Source: Porphyromonas sp. (GTDB lineage Bacteria > Bacteroidota > Bacteroidia > Bacteroidales > Porphyromonadaceae). From it: 52,151 nucleotides of DNA. The notes under the pieces are model-generated. The model searched no databases. It worked only from the letters and a program-made list of their open reading frames with translations, and was not told the DNA's origin. The position numbers and the translations under genes are program-made. The DNA lies in NCBI GenBank assembly GCA_030529525.1, contig JAUMWS010000004.1, forward strand, positions 1 through 52,151, read 5' to 3'. Shown here piece after piece: positions 42,970-52,151 of the stretch. The stretch's first letter is position 1. Each line of letters starts with the position of its first letter.

Positions 42970-44834
42970 GGAAATCCAATCCCAGATTTGCTATCCGTAA
43001 GATATATATAGGATTAGGGTTCACTCTGGTCATTTTTATCTTTATCTATCGTCTGTTTTATCTCCAGTTACTCTCCGATGAGTACAAGATCAAAGCAGAC
43101 GGTAACGCTTTCTACGAAAAGATAATACACCCTTCACGTGGCATGATATACGATGCCAAAGGGAAGCTTGTAGTCTACAACAAATCTTCATCCAACATTA
43201 TGGTTGTGATGAAGGAAGTAACTCCTTTCGACACTCTGGAGCTTTCACGCATTCTGAATGTAGAGCCGGAGTACATCGCTCAACGCTTTGTGGAGATAAA
43301 AGATAAGAAGAAGAATAGAGGCTATACACCTTTTCTTCCTCAACTGCTAATCTCTCAGATTTCGGACCAAGAGGTCGCTCTATTACAAGAAAAACTGTAT
43401 CGTTTCCCCGGGTTCAGTATAGAAAGTCGTACTGTTAGAGACTACAACCATCACGTTGCCGCTCTTATACTTGGATCTATAGGCGAAGTTCATGTGGAAG
43501 ATATCGAGCGTGATCCATACTATGTACCCGGAGATTATTCCGGACGTACAGGTCTTGAAGCGAGCTATGAGAAGATACTTCGAGGCGTAAAAGGTGTTGA
43601 GATTCTTCTAAGAGATTCTAAAGGACGTATTCAGGGAAGATACAAGAATGGAGAATTGGATAGAGAGGTGGTTTCGGGACATGATCTTCATTTAGGATTG
43701 GATATTGACCTCCAAGCTTATGGAGAACAACTGATGCGAGGAAAGCGAGGAGCCATAGTAATGATAGAGCCGGAAACAGGGCTCATCCGCTGTATGGTCT
43801 CGGCTCCATCGTTTAACCCCGGCATGTTGGTTGGGAAAGAGAGAGGGAAAAATCATAATCTCTTGGCAAAAGATACCGATAAGCCCCTGTTCAATAGAGC
43901 CATCATGGGTACCTATCCTCCCGGATCGACTTTCAAAGTAGCACAAGGAGCTGTCTTTTTAGCTGAGAACGTTATCACTCCAAACACTCTTTACAGCTGT
44001 CACGGAGGTTATCCGCTTCTCGGCGGACGCCCCAAGTGCCACCCTCATGGCTCTCCACTTAGTTTGGTTCCGGCTATTGCAACATCTTGTAATGCCTTTT
44101 TCTGTTGGGGACTTCGTGCCATGCTCGAAAACAAAACCAAGTATGGCTCTATACAAAAGAGCTTTGATATTTGGAAAGATCACATGGTGGCAATGGGGTT
44201 TGGCTATCCTCTCAAAGTGGATTTACCGGGAGAAAAGCGCGGATATATCCCGAATAGCCAAGTGTACGACAACATCTTCAAAAAGCAGTGGAACTCTTCC
44301 TCTATCATATCTATCTCTATCGGACAAGGAGAGATCCTTGCCACTCCGTTACAGATAGCCAATCTTGCCACAATAATAGCCAACAGAGGGCACTTCTACA
44401 CTCCTCATCTTGTCGAACGCATAGATGGTCTCCCTTCAGACACACTACACATAGAGAGAAAAAGCACAGGAATGTCTCCTAATATTTTTCAATATCTCGA
44501 CCAAGGGATGGCTGCAGCCGTTACCGGGGGGACATGTAGAAAAGCAGCAATACCGGGCATTGAGGTATGCGGTAAGACAGGAACAGCCGAAAACCCACAA
44601 GGCAAAGACCACTCTATTTTCATGGGATATGCTCCGAGAAAAGATCCTAAGATTGCCATTTGTGTCTATATAGAAAACGCCGGGTTCGGGGCATCCTTTG
44701 CAGTACCAATAGCCCGATTGATGATGGAAAAATACTTAAATCCGGACGAGGAGCTGAGTAGCGAAGGTAAGGCATACGAACAACAAATGCTCTCAGCCCG
44801 ACTCATCCCAATACACCCCGAATATGGAGGATAG
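42966..44834 (+). CDS. mrdA: Penicillin-binding protein 2, elongation-specific transpeptidase
   Basis: Cross-links new peptidoglycan during elongation and partners RodA. The 622-residue protein has an N-terminal membrane anchor (about 13-30), the PBP dimerisation domain (YSGRTGLEASYEKILRGVKGVE) and a transpeptidase domain. The domain carries the active-site S-x-x-K in PPGSTFK (Ser321, Lys324), the S-x-N triad member SCN in ATSCNAFF, and KTG in CGKTGTAENPQGKDH. Its start overlaps mreD (ATGA) and its end overlaps rodA by 11 bases, suggesting translational coupling of the PBP2-RodA pair. Confidence 0.95.
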   Translation: MRKSNPRFAIRKIYIGLGFTLVIFIFIYRLFYLQLLSDEYKIKADGNAFYEKIIHPSRGMIYDAKGKLVVYNKSSSNIMVVMKEVTPFDTLELSRILNVEPEYIAQRFVEIKDKKKNRGYTPFLPQLLISQISDQEVALLQEKLYRFPGFSIESRTVRDYNHHVAALILGSIGEVHVEDIERDPYYVPGDYSGRTGLEASYEKILRGVKGVEILLRDSKGRIQGRYKNGELDREVVSGHDLHLGLDIDLQAYGEQLMRGKRGAIVMIEPETGLIRCMVSAPSFNPGMLVGKERGKNHNLLAKDTDKPLFNRAIMGTYPPGSTFKVAQGAVFLAENVITPNTLYSCHGGYPLLGGRPKCHPHGSPLSLVPAIATSCNAFFCWGLRAMLENKTKYGSIQKSFDIWKDHMVAMGFGYPLKVDLPGEKRGYIPNSQVYDNIFKKQWNSSSIISISIGQGEILATPLQIANLATIIANRGHFYTPHLVERIDGLPSDTLHIERKSTGMSPNIFQYLDQGMAAAVTGGTCRKAAIPGIEVCGKTGTAENPQGKDHSIFMGYAPRKDPKIAICVYIENAGFGASFAVPIARLMMEKYLNPDEELSSEGKAYEQQMLSARLIPIHPEYGG

Positions 44835-46266
44835 AATAAACCCGTTCAAGCAACTGGACTACCTGACTCTACTGATATATGTACTTCTTGTAGCTGTTGG
44901 CTGGCTTACGATCAGCTCTGCCACTTACGAGATAGACAATGCTCCTCTATTGGATTTCAGCGGACGAGCAGGAGCACAATTGGTATGGATTGGAGCCACC
45001 CTACTTATCGGAGGAGCTCTGATGTTTATAGATCTAAATCTGATTAAATCAGCCTCTTTCTACCTCTATGTCCTGATGTTGCTGGTACTACTGCTTACCA
45101 TATTCATTGCTCCGGAGATTAAAGGATCTCGTTCATGGATAGCCATAGGCTCGTTCCGAATACAACCGGCAGAGTTTAGTAAGATGATTACAGCCATGGG
45201 ATTGGCTGCATGGATGGCGAGATATGAATTTGATTTGCGCAATAAAAAAGAGTTCTTGGTAGCAGCTCTAATATGCTTTGCTCCCATACTTCTTATCATC
45301 GCACAGAATGAAACAGGTTCGGCAGTCGCCTTCTTCGGACTGATTCTTGTCTTTTACCGAGAGGGTTTGAGCGCTCTTTACCTACTTCTCATCACTTTCG
45401 TTGCAACCTTTGTAATACTGGCAATACGATTTTCAGAAGAGACAATAGGAACGACGAATATCGGACTGCTACTCTGCTTTTCACTTCTCTATATTGTAGC
45501 TGTCATAATGGCGCTGCGTTACATACGAGTGCAAAAGTTAGGGTTACTATGCTTGGGTATTCCGTTTATTTCGGGGATAGGCTTTGGCATTGCTTCATTC
45601 TTCCTGCCGATCAACTGGGCATGGATTCCTATCTCTTCCTGCATCTTATTGGCTCTTGCAGGAGTTTCGAACTATCTCTTTCGCCGTCATTTGCCAAGCA
45701 TACTTATTGTTGCTTTCATGCTCTCATCGGCAGCAATATACTCAAGCGTAGACTATTTCTTCTATAATATCCTCCAGCCACACCAACAGATTCGTATTCG
45801 TAGCTCTCTCGGTATGGAGGATGATCCTAAGGGTATAGGCTACAATGTCAATCAGTCTAAAATAGCCATAGGTTCCGGTGGACTCTTTGGAAAAGGATTT
45901 CATAACGGAACACAAACCAAACTCAAATATGTACCGGAGCAGGAGACAGACTTTATCTTCTCGACAATTGGTGAAGAACAGGGATTTATAGGAGCCTCAG
46001 CAGTATTGCTTCTCTTTCTCACTCTTGTCTGGAGACTGCTTATTGTTGCAGACAGGCAGTCTACTATTTATGGTCGAGTCTACGGCTACTCGGTCGCATC
46101 ATTCTTCATCTTCCATATTGTTATCAATATCGGGATGGTATTGGGCATTACTCCCGTTATCGGTATTCCTCTTCCTTTCTTCAGCTATGGGGGATCTTCC
46201 ATGCTTAGTTTCTCCTTACTGATCTTCTTACTGCTGAAGATAGATGCGGCGAATAAGCCTCATTGA
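44824..46266 (+). CDS. rodA: Peptidoglycan glycosyltransferase RodA
   Basis: SEDS-family glycosyltransferase that polymerises glycan strands with PBP2. The 480-residue multi-spanning protein has the SEDS signatures IGSFRIQPAEFSKM, QNETGSAVAFFGLILVF, PEQETDFIFSTIGEEQGFIGA and GITPVIGIPLPFFSYGGSS. It is about 110 residues longer than E. coli RodA, mainly because of extra hydrophobic segments between about 185 and 310 (LLLCFSLLYIVAVIMAL, ILLALAGVSNYLF). I believe this is usual in Bacteroidota but could not check. It starts within the last codons of mrdA. Confidence 0.94.
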   Translation: MEDRINPFKQLDYLTLLIYVLLVAVGWLTISSATYEIDNAPLLDFSGRAGAQLVWIGATLLIGGALMFIDLNLIKSASFYLYVLMLLVLLLTIFIAPEIKGSRSWIAIGSFRIQPAEFSKMITAMGLAAWMARYEFDLRNKKEFLVAALICFAPILLIIAQNETGSAVAFFGLILVFYREGLSALYLLLITFVATFVILAIRFSEETIGTTNIGLLLCFSLLYIVAVIMALRYIRVQKLGLLCLGIPFISGIGFGIASFFLPINWAWIPISSCILLALAGVSNYLFRRHLPSILIVAFMLSSAAIYSSVDYFFYNILQPHQQIRIRSSLGMEDDPKGIGYNVNQSKIAIGSGGLFGKGFHNGTQTKLKYVPEQETDFIFSTIGEEQGFIGASAVLLLFLTLVWRLLIVADRQSTIYGRVYGYSVASFFIFHIVINIGMVLGITPVIGIPLPFFSYGGSSMLSFSLLIFLLLKIDAANKPH

Positions 46267-46318
46267 TCTCTTAAAGACCACTCCCCATACTGCATTCTTA
46301 AACAAATATCCCTCCATC

Positions 46319-48190
46319 ATGGCAAATCCTTACCTACAAGTAGAAGAACTCACCAAGTCTTTTGGGAGTCTGTTGCTGTTTCAGAACATATCCTTTGGCA
46401 TTGCAGAAGGACAGCGCATCGGACTCATTGCAAAAAACGGAACAGGCAAAACGACTCTGATGAATATCCTCTCGGGAAAAGAGGGCTATGATAGCGGAAA
46501 GATCACCTACCGCAACGATATTCGTGTAAGCTATCTGGAGCAGGATCCGCACTATCCGGACGAACTTACCGTTCTTGAAGCCTGCTTCATGCATGGGAAC
46601 GAGACGGTAAACTTAATCAAAGAGTACGAGCATTGTATGCAGACCGAGGGGCATCCGGGATTGGAAAAACTGCTATCCCAAATGGATGCTGCAGGTGCCT
46701 GGGAATATGAACAGCGAGCCAAACAGATACTCTCTCAGCTCAATATCAAGGATTTTGACCAAAAGATCGGAACACTTTCCGGTGGTCAGCTCAAACGTGT
46801 AGCACTTGCCAATGCCCTTATTACCGAGCCGGATCTGCTCTTTCTTGATGAACCGACGAACCACTTGGACCTTGAAATGACAGAGTGGCTGGAGGAACAT
46901 CTTTCCCGCACACGCACCAGCCTGCTCATGGTAACGCACGACAGATATTTTCTGGATCGCGTCTGCTCGGAAATCATAGAGATAGATCACAAACAACTCT
47001 ACCAATACAAAGGCAACTACAGCTTTTATCTCGAAAAGCGAGAAGAGCGCATTGAGGCAAAAAATGCAGAGGTAGAAAGGGCAAACAACCTCTATCGTAC
47101 CGAATTGGAATGGATGAGACGAATGCCACAAGCACGAGGACATAAGGCGAGATACAGAGAAGAAGCTTTCTACGAGCTGGAAAAAGTGGCCAAGCAACGC
47201 TTCCAAAACGATGAGGTAAAACTATCCGTAAAAGCCTCTTATATCGGGAGCAAAATCTTTGAAGCAGACAATCTCTGCAAGAGATTTGGAGATCGCATCA
47301 TATTGGAAGACTTCTCTTACATCTTTGCCCGATACGAAAAGCTTGGCATTGTCGGGAACAATGGGACAGGAAAATCTACCTTTCTGAAAATTCTTTTGGG
47401 AGAAGTACAACCGGATAGCGGCACTCTTGAAATAGGAGAGACTGTTCGCTTCGGCTACTACTCGCAGGCAGGTCTCTCTTTCAATGAAGACATGAAAGTG
47501 ATAGATGTGGTTCAAGACATTGCGGAAGTAATAGAGCTGGGAAATGGCAAACAGCTCACGGCATCGCAGTTTCTACAACACTTTCTCTTCACGCCCGAGA
47601 CCCAACACAGCTATGTACACAAGCTAAGCGGTGGAGAGAAGCGCAGACTCTATCTCTGTACCGTATTGATGCGAAACCCGAACTTCCTTGTACTGGACGA
47701 GCCAACCAACGATCTTGATATCATGACCCTGAATATTCTTGAAGAGTATCTTCGTCTGTTCAAGGGGTGTGTCATTGTCGTATCTCACGACAGATACTTT
47801 ATGGACAAAGTCGTGGACCACCTTATGGTGTTCAACGGGCAGGGAGACATTCGAGATTTTCCGGGCAACTACACACAGTATCGAGAGTGGAAAGAGGTTC
47901 AAAAACAAAATAAGAAAGAGGCTGCCAAACCTCAAGAAGAGAAGATACAGCGTGTTCGCTTTAACGACAAACGCAAACTCTCCTACAAAGAGAAGAAAGA
48001 GCTGGAGAGCTTAGAGGATGAGATCGCTCTGCTCGAAGCGGAAAAGGAGAAGATCGAGAGTGCGCTTTGCAGTGGAGCTTTGGATGTAGAGACTCTAACG
48101 ACCTATTCCATCCGACTCCCCGAACTCTCAAACGAGATAGAAGAAAAGACCCTAAGGTGGTTAGAATTGAGTGAAATAGAGGGCAATTAG
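46319..48190 (+). CDS. ABC-F family ATPase, Uup-like
   Basis: A soluble protein of 623 residues with two ABC cassettes and no membrane domain, the layout of ABC-F translation or DNA-branch factors. Cassette 1: Walker A AKNGTGKTT, signature LSGGQ, Walker B LLFLDEPTNHLD. Cassette 2: GNNGTGKST, LSGGE, FLVLDEPTNDLD. The linker between them is charged and helical (ERANNLYRTELEWMRRMPQARGHKARYR). The C-terminal coiled coil (KKELESLEDEIALLEAEKEKI) resembles that of Uup. The frame is open to 46244 inside rodA, but the ATG at 46319 precedes the conserved N-terminus. It may be the last gene of the purH run. Confidence 0.92.
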   Translation: MANPYLQVEELTKSFGSLLLFQNISFGIAEGQRIGLIAKNGTGKTTLMNILSGKEGYDSGKITYRNDIRVSYLEQDPHYPDELTVLEACFMHGNETVNLIKEYEHCMQTEGHPGLEKLLSQMDAAGAWEYEQRAKQILSQLNIKDFDQKIGTLSGGQLKRVALANALITEPDLLFLDEPTNHLDLEMTEWLEEHLSRTRTSLLMVTHDRYFLDRVCSEIIEIDHKQLYQYKGNYSFYLEKREERIEAKNAEVERANNLYRTELEWMRRMPQARGHKARYREEAFYELEKVAKQRFQNDEVKLSVKASYIGSKIFEADNLCKRFGDRIILEDFSYIFARYEKLGIVGNNGTGKSTFLKILLGEVQPDSGTLEIGETVRFGYYSQAGLSFNEDMKVIDVVQDIAEVIELGNGKQLTASQFLQHFLFTPETQHSYVHKLSGGEKRRLYLCTVLMRNPNFLVLDEPTNDLDIMTLNILEEYLRLFKGCVIVVSHDRYFMDKVVDHLMVFNGQGDIRDFPGNYTQYREWKEVQKQNKKEAAKPQEEKIQRVRFNDKRKLSYKEKKELESLEDEIALLEAEKEKIESALCSGALDVETLTTYSIRLPELSNEIEEKTLRWLELSEIEGN

Positions 48191-48224
48191 GGGATATAGT
48201 ACGCTTTCTTTTACATAATTGTTG

Positions 48225-48232
48225 TAACTTTG
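48225..48232 (+). promoter_or_regulatory. Promoter (-7 box) of the DUF3078 gene
   Basis: TAACTTTG fits TAnnTTTG and lies 67 bases before the ATG. The -33 element is weak. Confidence 0.5.
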
Positions 48233-48298
48233 CAGGCGAAAAGCACAAGACAACTAAAAATTAATCCTGAAATACACACCCCTTAAGACGACAAACTC

Positions 48299-49702
48299 AT
48301 GAAGCTAAGATTTAGAAATATTTCGGTCATGTTGCTACTGGCCCTCTCTTTTGGTATGTTCAAGAGCGTGGCGCAGGAGACTGTAAAGGAGAAAGACTCT
48401 TCTTCTCAAACAAGCTCCTCCATAGCAGAGATACTGTCAAAGCAGATTGTTCCGATGCCGGAGGGATATACCTACAGGGATACGACCATATTCTCTCCCC
48501 TATTCTTACCCCTCGTATTCGATATAGAAAAGATGTGGGACGAGAAAGCATTCGCACAAACCGTGGCTGCACACAAAGAGCAAGGATACAAACTACTGCC
48601 CCCTACCCCATCTGCTCTTAGCCTAATACCTGTTACGGACTCTCTCTCTGTAGAGCCCGCAGCATCTGTTCTCTCTTTTGTCTCCTCACAACAGAATGTC
48701 AAGTCTTTTCTTCGAGACTTTATGGCATCCAACGTGGCTCTTGTAAGTACCACTTCGGAGATGCTTCCCAAAGCAATTACATTGGAGAAGGTAGATGCTC
48801 AAAAGTACGACAATCGTTTTGAAGTAAAGCAAGGCCCGGCCATTGCTGCTAAGGACGAGAGCTTTGAAACCGTTAAAGTGGATCCGATATACTGGATCAA
48901 AGGTTTTGAAAGTACCATACAGTTTTCTCAAAATCATATCTCCAAGAACTGGCACAAAGGCGGAACAAGCAACCTGAATATCTTTGCAAGAAACTTCTTC
49001 AGCCTAAGCTACGTAAAAAACAAAATAAAGTGGGTGACCGAGCTGGAGTCTAAAATCGGGATCTATAATGCCCCGAACGACACCGTGAATAAGTACAAAA
49101 TATCGGAAGACCTGCTAAGACTCTACTCCAACTTCGGTATCAAAGCAAGCTCCAACTGGTACTACACACTCTCCGGAGAGCTACGCACACAGTTGCTTAA
49201 AAATAGAAAAGAGAACAGCAAAGACCTTATCACAGCCCTTCTATCTCCTCTTGCTGTGGATGCCGGTCTCGGTATGAAGTACGAGATAGACAAGAAGTTT
49301 GAAAGTGATAAGTTCAAACGTCTTCGCTTCTCTGCCAACATAGCTCCGTTCTCTGTCAGCTACAAAGCAACCGTAAGAGAAGATATAGACAAGGCTCGAG
49401 CAGGGCTCAACCCCGATCAGACCTATATCATTGCCTTCGGATCTACGATGCGTGCGGCTCTTAACTTCGATATAAGTCAGACTGTAAACTGGCAAAGCCG
49501 CTTCTTCTATGGCACAACATTCAAACGCATAGAGACAGAGTGGGAAAACACCCTATCTATATCACTAAACCGCTACTTCTCTACTCGTCTCAATGTAAAT
49601 CTCAGATATGACGACGCAGTAAAGAATACCGGTGGACGCTTCAAAGATTTGCTACAGTTTACAGAGCTGTTTAGCTTCGGCTTCAACTACAAGTTGCGCT
49701 AA
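48299..49702 (+). CDS. DUF3078 outer-membrane protein
   Basis: The 467-residue protein has a signal peptide (MKLRFRNISVMLLLALSFGM..., cleavage near SVA-QE). A variable region of about 150 residues follows, then a C-terminal beta-barrel-like domain. Characteristic is WIKGFESTIQFSQNHISKNWHKGGTSN, the DUF3078 signature, then repeated strands (LFSYVKNKIKW-type, WYYTLSGELRTQLL, FKRLRFSANIAPFSVSYK) and the barrel end FSFGFNYKLR. The function is unknown. Single gene with its own promoter and terminator. Confidence 0.85.
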   Translation: MKLRFRNISVMLLLALSFGMFKSVAQETVKEKDSSSQTSSSIAEILSKQIVPMPEGYTYRDTTIFSPLFLPLVFDIEKMWDEKAFAQTVAAHKEQGYKLLPPTPSALSLIPVTDSLSVEPAASVLSFVSSQQNVKSFLRDFMASNVALVSTTSEMLPKAITLEKVDAQKYDNRFEVKQGPAIAAKDESFETVKVDPIYWIKGFESTIQFSQNHISKNWHKGGTSNLNIFARNFFSLSYVKNKIKWVTELESKIGIYNAPNDTVNKYKISEDLLRLYSNFGIKASSNWYYTLSGELRTQLLKNRKENSKDLITALLSPLAVDAGLGMKYEIDKKFESDKFKRLRFSANIAPFSVSYKATVREDIDKARAGLNPDQTYIIAFGSTMRAALNFDISQTVNWQSRFFYGTTFKRIETEWENTLSISLNRYFSTRLNVNLRYDDAVKNTGGRFKDLLQFTELFSFGFNYKLR

Positions 49703-49725
49703 ATCTCATCTATAGATAAGACATA

Positions 49726-49765
49726 AAAAGTCCTCTCAAAACAGTGCCTTGGGAGGATTTTTTGT
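49726..49765 (+). terminator. Terminator of the DUF3078 gene
   Basis: AAAAGTCCTC (49726-49735) pairs with GAGGATTTTT (49753-49762) through one G-U pair, ending in a T-run. Confidence 0.75.
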
Positions 49766-49807
49766 TGCTTGTACTCATTACACCACGAACTTATAAGCAA
49801 AAAAGAG

Positions 49808-49815
49808 TACTTTTG
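49808..49815 (+). promoter_or_regulatory. Promoter (-7 box) of the AAA ATPase-DUF4276 pair
   Basis: TACTTTTG fits TAnnTTTG, 33 bases before the ATG. No clear -33 element. Confidence 0.5.
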
Positions 49816-49847
49816 CCAATAGTAGCAACAAAGCAGACAGGTTAAGT

Positions 49848-50918
49848 ATGGACTATATTGAGATAAAAGGGTACAAGTCTATAAAAGATGCAAAGGTGGA
49901 TATTGCTCCTATCAACATACTGATAGGAGCCAATGGTAGCGGCAAGAGCAACTTTGTTTCTTTCTTTGACTTTCTGAATAAACTTTATAACAGAAGTCTT
50001 GGAGAGTATATTGCCTTAAAAGGAGGTGAAGATAAGATTCTATTTCATGGTAGAAAGGTTACGGATACCCTCTCTTTTGAGATTAGTTTTGAAAATGGAA
50101 TAAATGCCTACTCGGTAGAATTAAAGTCCGGCGACAATGGATTTGTATTCAAGAAAGAAGACCTGATATACAGAGGGAACCATAAAGACATTGGCTTTTA
50201 TGGACAAGAAGCCTGTATTAAAACAACCGATGCTTACAGAGCCAAATGGATTATAGAGTATTTGGAAGGGTTTCGGAAATACCATTTCCATGATACCGGC
50301 TCAAACTCTCCGTTTACCAAATACAGCAACATAGATACAGACATAAGTTACTTCTATCGTAACGGAGAAAATATTGCTGCATTTATGTACAATATCAAGA
50401 AAACAGCCGGTATCATATACAACAGAATCATAACGAACATACAATCCGTTGCGCCTTACTTTTCAGATTTCTATTTTGATCCTAACCGAAATCCGAATCT
50501 AAAGCTGTTATGGAAAGATAAGTTTAGTGATACTCTCTATGGAACAAACGACCTGTCGGATGGTACCCTACGTTTTATTGCTCTCGCTGTCCTGTTTTTA
50601 CAACCCCATTTACCACGCACAATAATCATTGACGAGCCGGAGCTGGGATTGCATCCATTTGCCATATCCAAGCTCGCCGGAATGATAAAGTCCGCATCGG
50701 AGAGGGGATGCCAAATCATTGTTGCAACTCAATCTACGGACTTAATCAGCCATTTTGAGCCGGAAGATATTATCACAGTGGACCAAATAAATGGAGAGAG
50801 TAAGTTTAGGAGATTAAGCCGGGAGTCTCTACAAATATGGCTTGACAACTATTATACGATAGACGATCTGTGGAAAAGAAATATAATAGAAGGAGGACAG
50901 CCAAACTATAACTTATGA
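49848..50918 (+). CDS. AAA (OLD/RloA/AriA-like) ATPase
   Basis: A 356-residue ATPase of the AAA_15/AAA_21 group related to SMC-type heads. It has the start IEIKGYKSIKDAKVDIAP, Walker A GANGSGKS (27-34), the ABC-like signature LSDGTLRF (236-243), Walker B IIIDEPELGLHP (259-270) and the switch-like VATQSTDL (292-299). The region between Walker A and the signature (about 45-230) is the variable insertion. It overlaps the DUF4276 gene by 4 bases. By analogy with PARIS, AbiL and split OLD nucleases, the ATPase would sense phage and control a TOPRIM-type effector; this is inference. It stands alone between a terminator and a gap, as accessory defence genes often do. Confidence 0.88.
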   Translation: MDYIEIKGYKSIKDAKVDIAPINILIGANGSGKSNFVSFFDFLNKLYNRSLGEYIALKGGEDKILFHGRKVTDTLSFEISFENGINAYSVELKSGDNGFVFKKEDLIYRGNHKDIGFYGQEACIKTTDAYRAKWIIEYLEGFRKYHFHDTGSNSPFTKYSNIDTDISYFYRNGENIAAFMYNIKKTAGIIYNRIITNIQSVAPYFSDFYFDPNRNPNLKLLWKDKFSDTLYGTNDLSDGTLRFIALAVLFLQPHLPRTIIIDEPELGLHPFAISKLAGMIKSASERGCQIIVATQSTDLISHFEPEDIITVDQINGESKFRRLSRESLQIWLDNYYTIDDLWKRNIIEGGQPNYNL

Positions 50919-51592
50919 GACAAAGGATTATTATCATCTGCGAAGGACAAACAGAACGAGAGTTTTGTTGCAAACTCCTTACCCCCTATTTCTCCGAAAG
51001 AGATATTGGCATCCAATGCCCTCTAATAAAAAACTCGAAAGGAGGGATTGTAAAGTGGGATGTATTAAAGGATCAAGTAGAAAAACATCTTAAAGAGGAT
51101 AGAACGGCTATTGTTACGACCCTGATAGACTATTATGGGATCGAAGCGAGACATGGATTTCCTCGTTGGGAAGAGGGAGAAAACATCGGAGATAAAAACC
51201 AACGAATGAGTTTTCTGGAAGAAGCCATGAAAGCAGAGATTGAAAGCGAGCTGAATTGGCGATTTATTCCATACATTCAGTTACATGAATTTGAAGGTTT
51301 GCTTTTTAACAGGATCGAAGTGTTTGAATCTCAATTCACTCCCGAAGAGATTCTCCACAAAGAAGAACTTATACAAACTTTCAACGATTTCGATAATCCG
51401 GAAATGATCAACTCCGGCAGGACAACATCTCCGGGGCATAGATTGAAGCGTATTATTAAAGGATACAACAAAGTGGTTTATGGCATCTGTCTTGCAGAAG
51501 CCATCGGCATTGATAATATGAAAAACAAGTCTCCAAGATTTCGACAATGGATAGAGCGACTTATCAGCAATAGTCCCAACCGAATGCCTTAG
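50915..51592 (+). CDS. DUF4276 (TOPRIM-like) protein, putative effector of the ATPase
   Basis: A 225-residue protein of the DUF4276 family, a TOPRIM-fold relative found beside AAA ATPases. Visible features are IICEGQTERE with Glu10, the position of the TOPRIM glutamate; TTLIDYYGI with Asp72 at the DxD position but without the second acidic residue; and the family's QLHEFEGLLF (122-131). TOPRIM effectors of this kind may cut nucleic acid, including host tRNA. Which activity applies here is unknown, and the degenerate DxD leaves catalysis uncertain. ATGA overlap with the ATPase gene implies a two-protein system. No clear terminator follows. Confidence 0.82.
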   Translation: MRQRIIIICEGQTEREFCCKLLTPYFSERDIGIQCPLIKNSKGGIVKWDVLKDQVEKHLKEDRTAIVTTLIDYYGIEARHGFPRWEEGENIGDKNQRMSFLEEAMKAEIESELNWRFIPYIQLHEFEGLLFNRIEVFESQFTPEEILHKEELIQTFNDFDNPEMINSGRTTSPGHRLKRIIKGYNKVVYGICLAEAIGIDNMKNKSPRFRQWIERLISNSPNRMP

Positions 51593-51944
51593 AGTAATTG
51601 CCCCCAATATATCCCACCATCCTGCAATCTCTAATATCTGAACAGACCGAGCAAACTCTTTTTATCCAAACAATCAAAAAAGATCTGCTTTCGGCAATAA
51701 GCCCCTCAAAAAACAGAACAGAGTCGAAAGCAGAAGGAGTCTAAAGCCTAAAAAGAGAAAAATTGTTCCATAATATCCAAAAGGATACAACCACCAAAAA
51801 GGAGTCCGATAAAAGTAAAACATCACAAAGACTCTATCTCCTCTACGAATACACAGATTTGTGAAAGTCATCTGTAAGATTGCTTTCCGAACAGTCTCGA
51901 AAATCAAATGAAATCGGCATCTTTTTCTCCCTCCATGAAGCCTT
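51593..51944. other. Gap after the DUF4276 gene
   Basis: Contains an inverted repeat CTGCTTTCG/CGAAAGCAG (51685-51693 with 51725-51733, loop 31). A minus-strand frame (51674-51907) of 77 hydrophobic residues has no recognisable features and is not called as a gene. Confidence 0.4.
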
Positions 51945-52151
51945 CATTTTTATATATTCCATACCGAAAAATGCTCACTTTTTTCCGGCTCTCTATTTTG
52001 ATTAGAGGGGGCGTTTTCAGAGCACGACCGAACTGTTAAATCGGAGCAATTTCCTTAACACTAATTTTGATAGCTGTTAAGCAAAAACGATAAACAAGCA
52101 TATTCTTTCGGCTTAACGGGTTTAATTTTTCAATGAACCCGTTTACCCATT
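51945..52151 (+). repeat. Intergenic arm-plus-array repeat, copy D (cut by the window end)
   Basis: The arm starts CATTTTTATATATTCCATAC and matches copy C nearly throughout. The first two array units are TTAACGGGTTTA (52113) and TGAACCCGTTTA (52134), 21 bases apart. The window ends 6 bases later, so the array length is unknown. Confidence 0.85.

Noticed and set aside
51674..51907. 77-residue hydrophobic minus-strand frame
   Set aside because: Biased to Phe/Leu from A-rich complementary sequence, with no promoter box or family match; kept as non-coding.

Overview
The window looks like chromosomal DNA of an anaerobic member of the Bacteroidota, most likely Porphyromonas or a close relative. 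The clues are Bacteroidota-type promoters (TAnnTTTG about 7 bases before the transcript start), methylmalonyl-CoA mutase genes (mutA, mutB) of the propionate pathway, the purH-mreBCD-PBP2-rodA cluster, outer-membrane proteins of the DUF5686 and DUF3078 families, a fused CbiJ-CbiD cobalamin enzyme, and a tmRNA whose tag ends in NNYALAA. The genus is inferred from gene content and remembered relatives; no search was run.

Layout. 1-5283 (minus): start of an NAD-dependent epimerase gene, fabI, then mutB and mutA. 5284-8464: sparse region with a small membrane protein, a DUF1266 protein and tmRNA. 8465-11290: a DUF5686 outer-membrane protein. 12049-23663 (plus): one tightly packed run lepA, dnaB, plsC, lipid kinase, recQ, metallophosphoesterase, AddB-like nuclease, lipB, DUF4268 gene, closed by a strong terminator. 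24422-25513: secreted endonuclease/exonuclease/phosphatase protein. 25525-29324 (minus): cobI/cbiL, fused cbiJ-cbiD and a predicted outer-membrane barrel. 29774-31576 (minus): rpsA, divergent from ftsA-ftsZ-yqeY (31803-35166). 35911-38623 (minus): HEAT-repeat alkylation-repair protein, GNAT acetyltransferase, OmpA-like lipoprotein, small acidic protein. 38972-48190 (plus): purH, mreB, mreC, mreD, PBP2, rodA, ABC-F ATPase. 48299-49702: DUF3078 protein. 49848-51592: AAA ATPase plus DUF4276 protein, a likely anti-phage pair.

Functional links. MutAB needs adenosylcobalamin, and the CobI and CbiJ-CbiD enzymes belong to corrin synthesis. purH to rodA joins purine synthesis to the elongation machinery, and ftsAZ supplies division. 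The lepA-DUF4268 run mixes translation, replication, repair and lipid genes, four of its junctions being 4-base stop/start overlaps.

The least explained signal is in the larger intergenic gaps. A roughly 250-base repeat occurs four times (11595-11882, 24005-24270, 35353-35597, 51945-end). It has a conserved arm and an array of 12-base palindromic units spaced 21-22 bases. The two units next to the arm pair with each other in every copy although their centres differ between copies, as expected of a conserved RNA hairpin. Two more arrays with the same spacing but no arm lie at 5651-5835 and 29435-29596.
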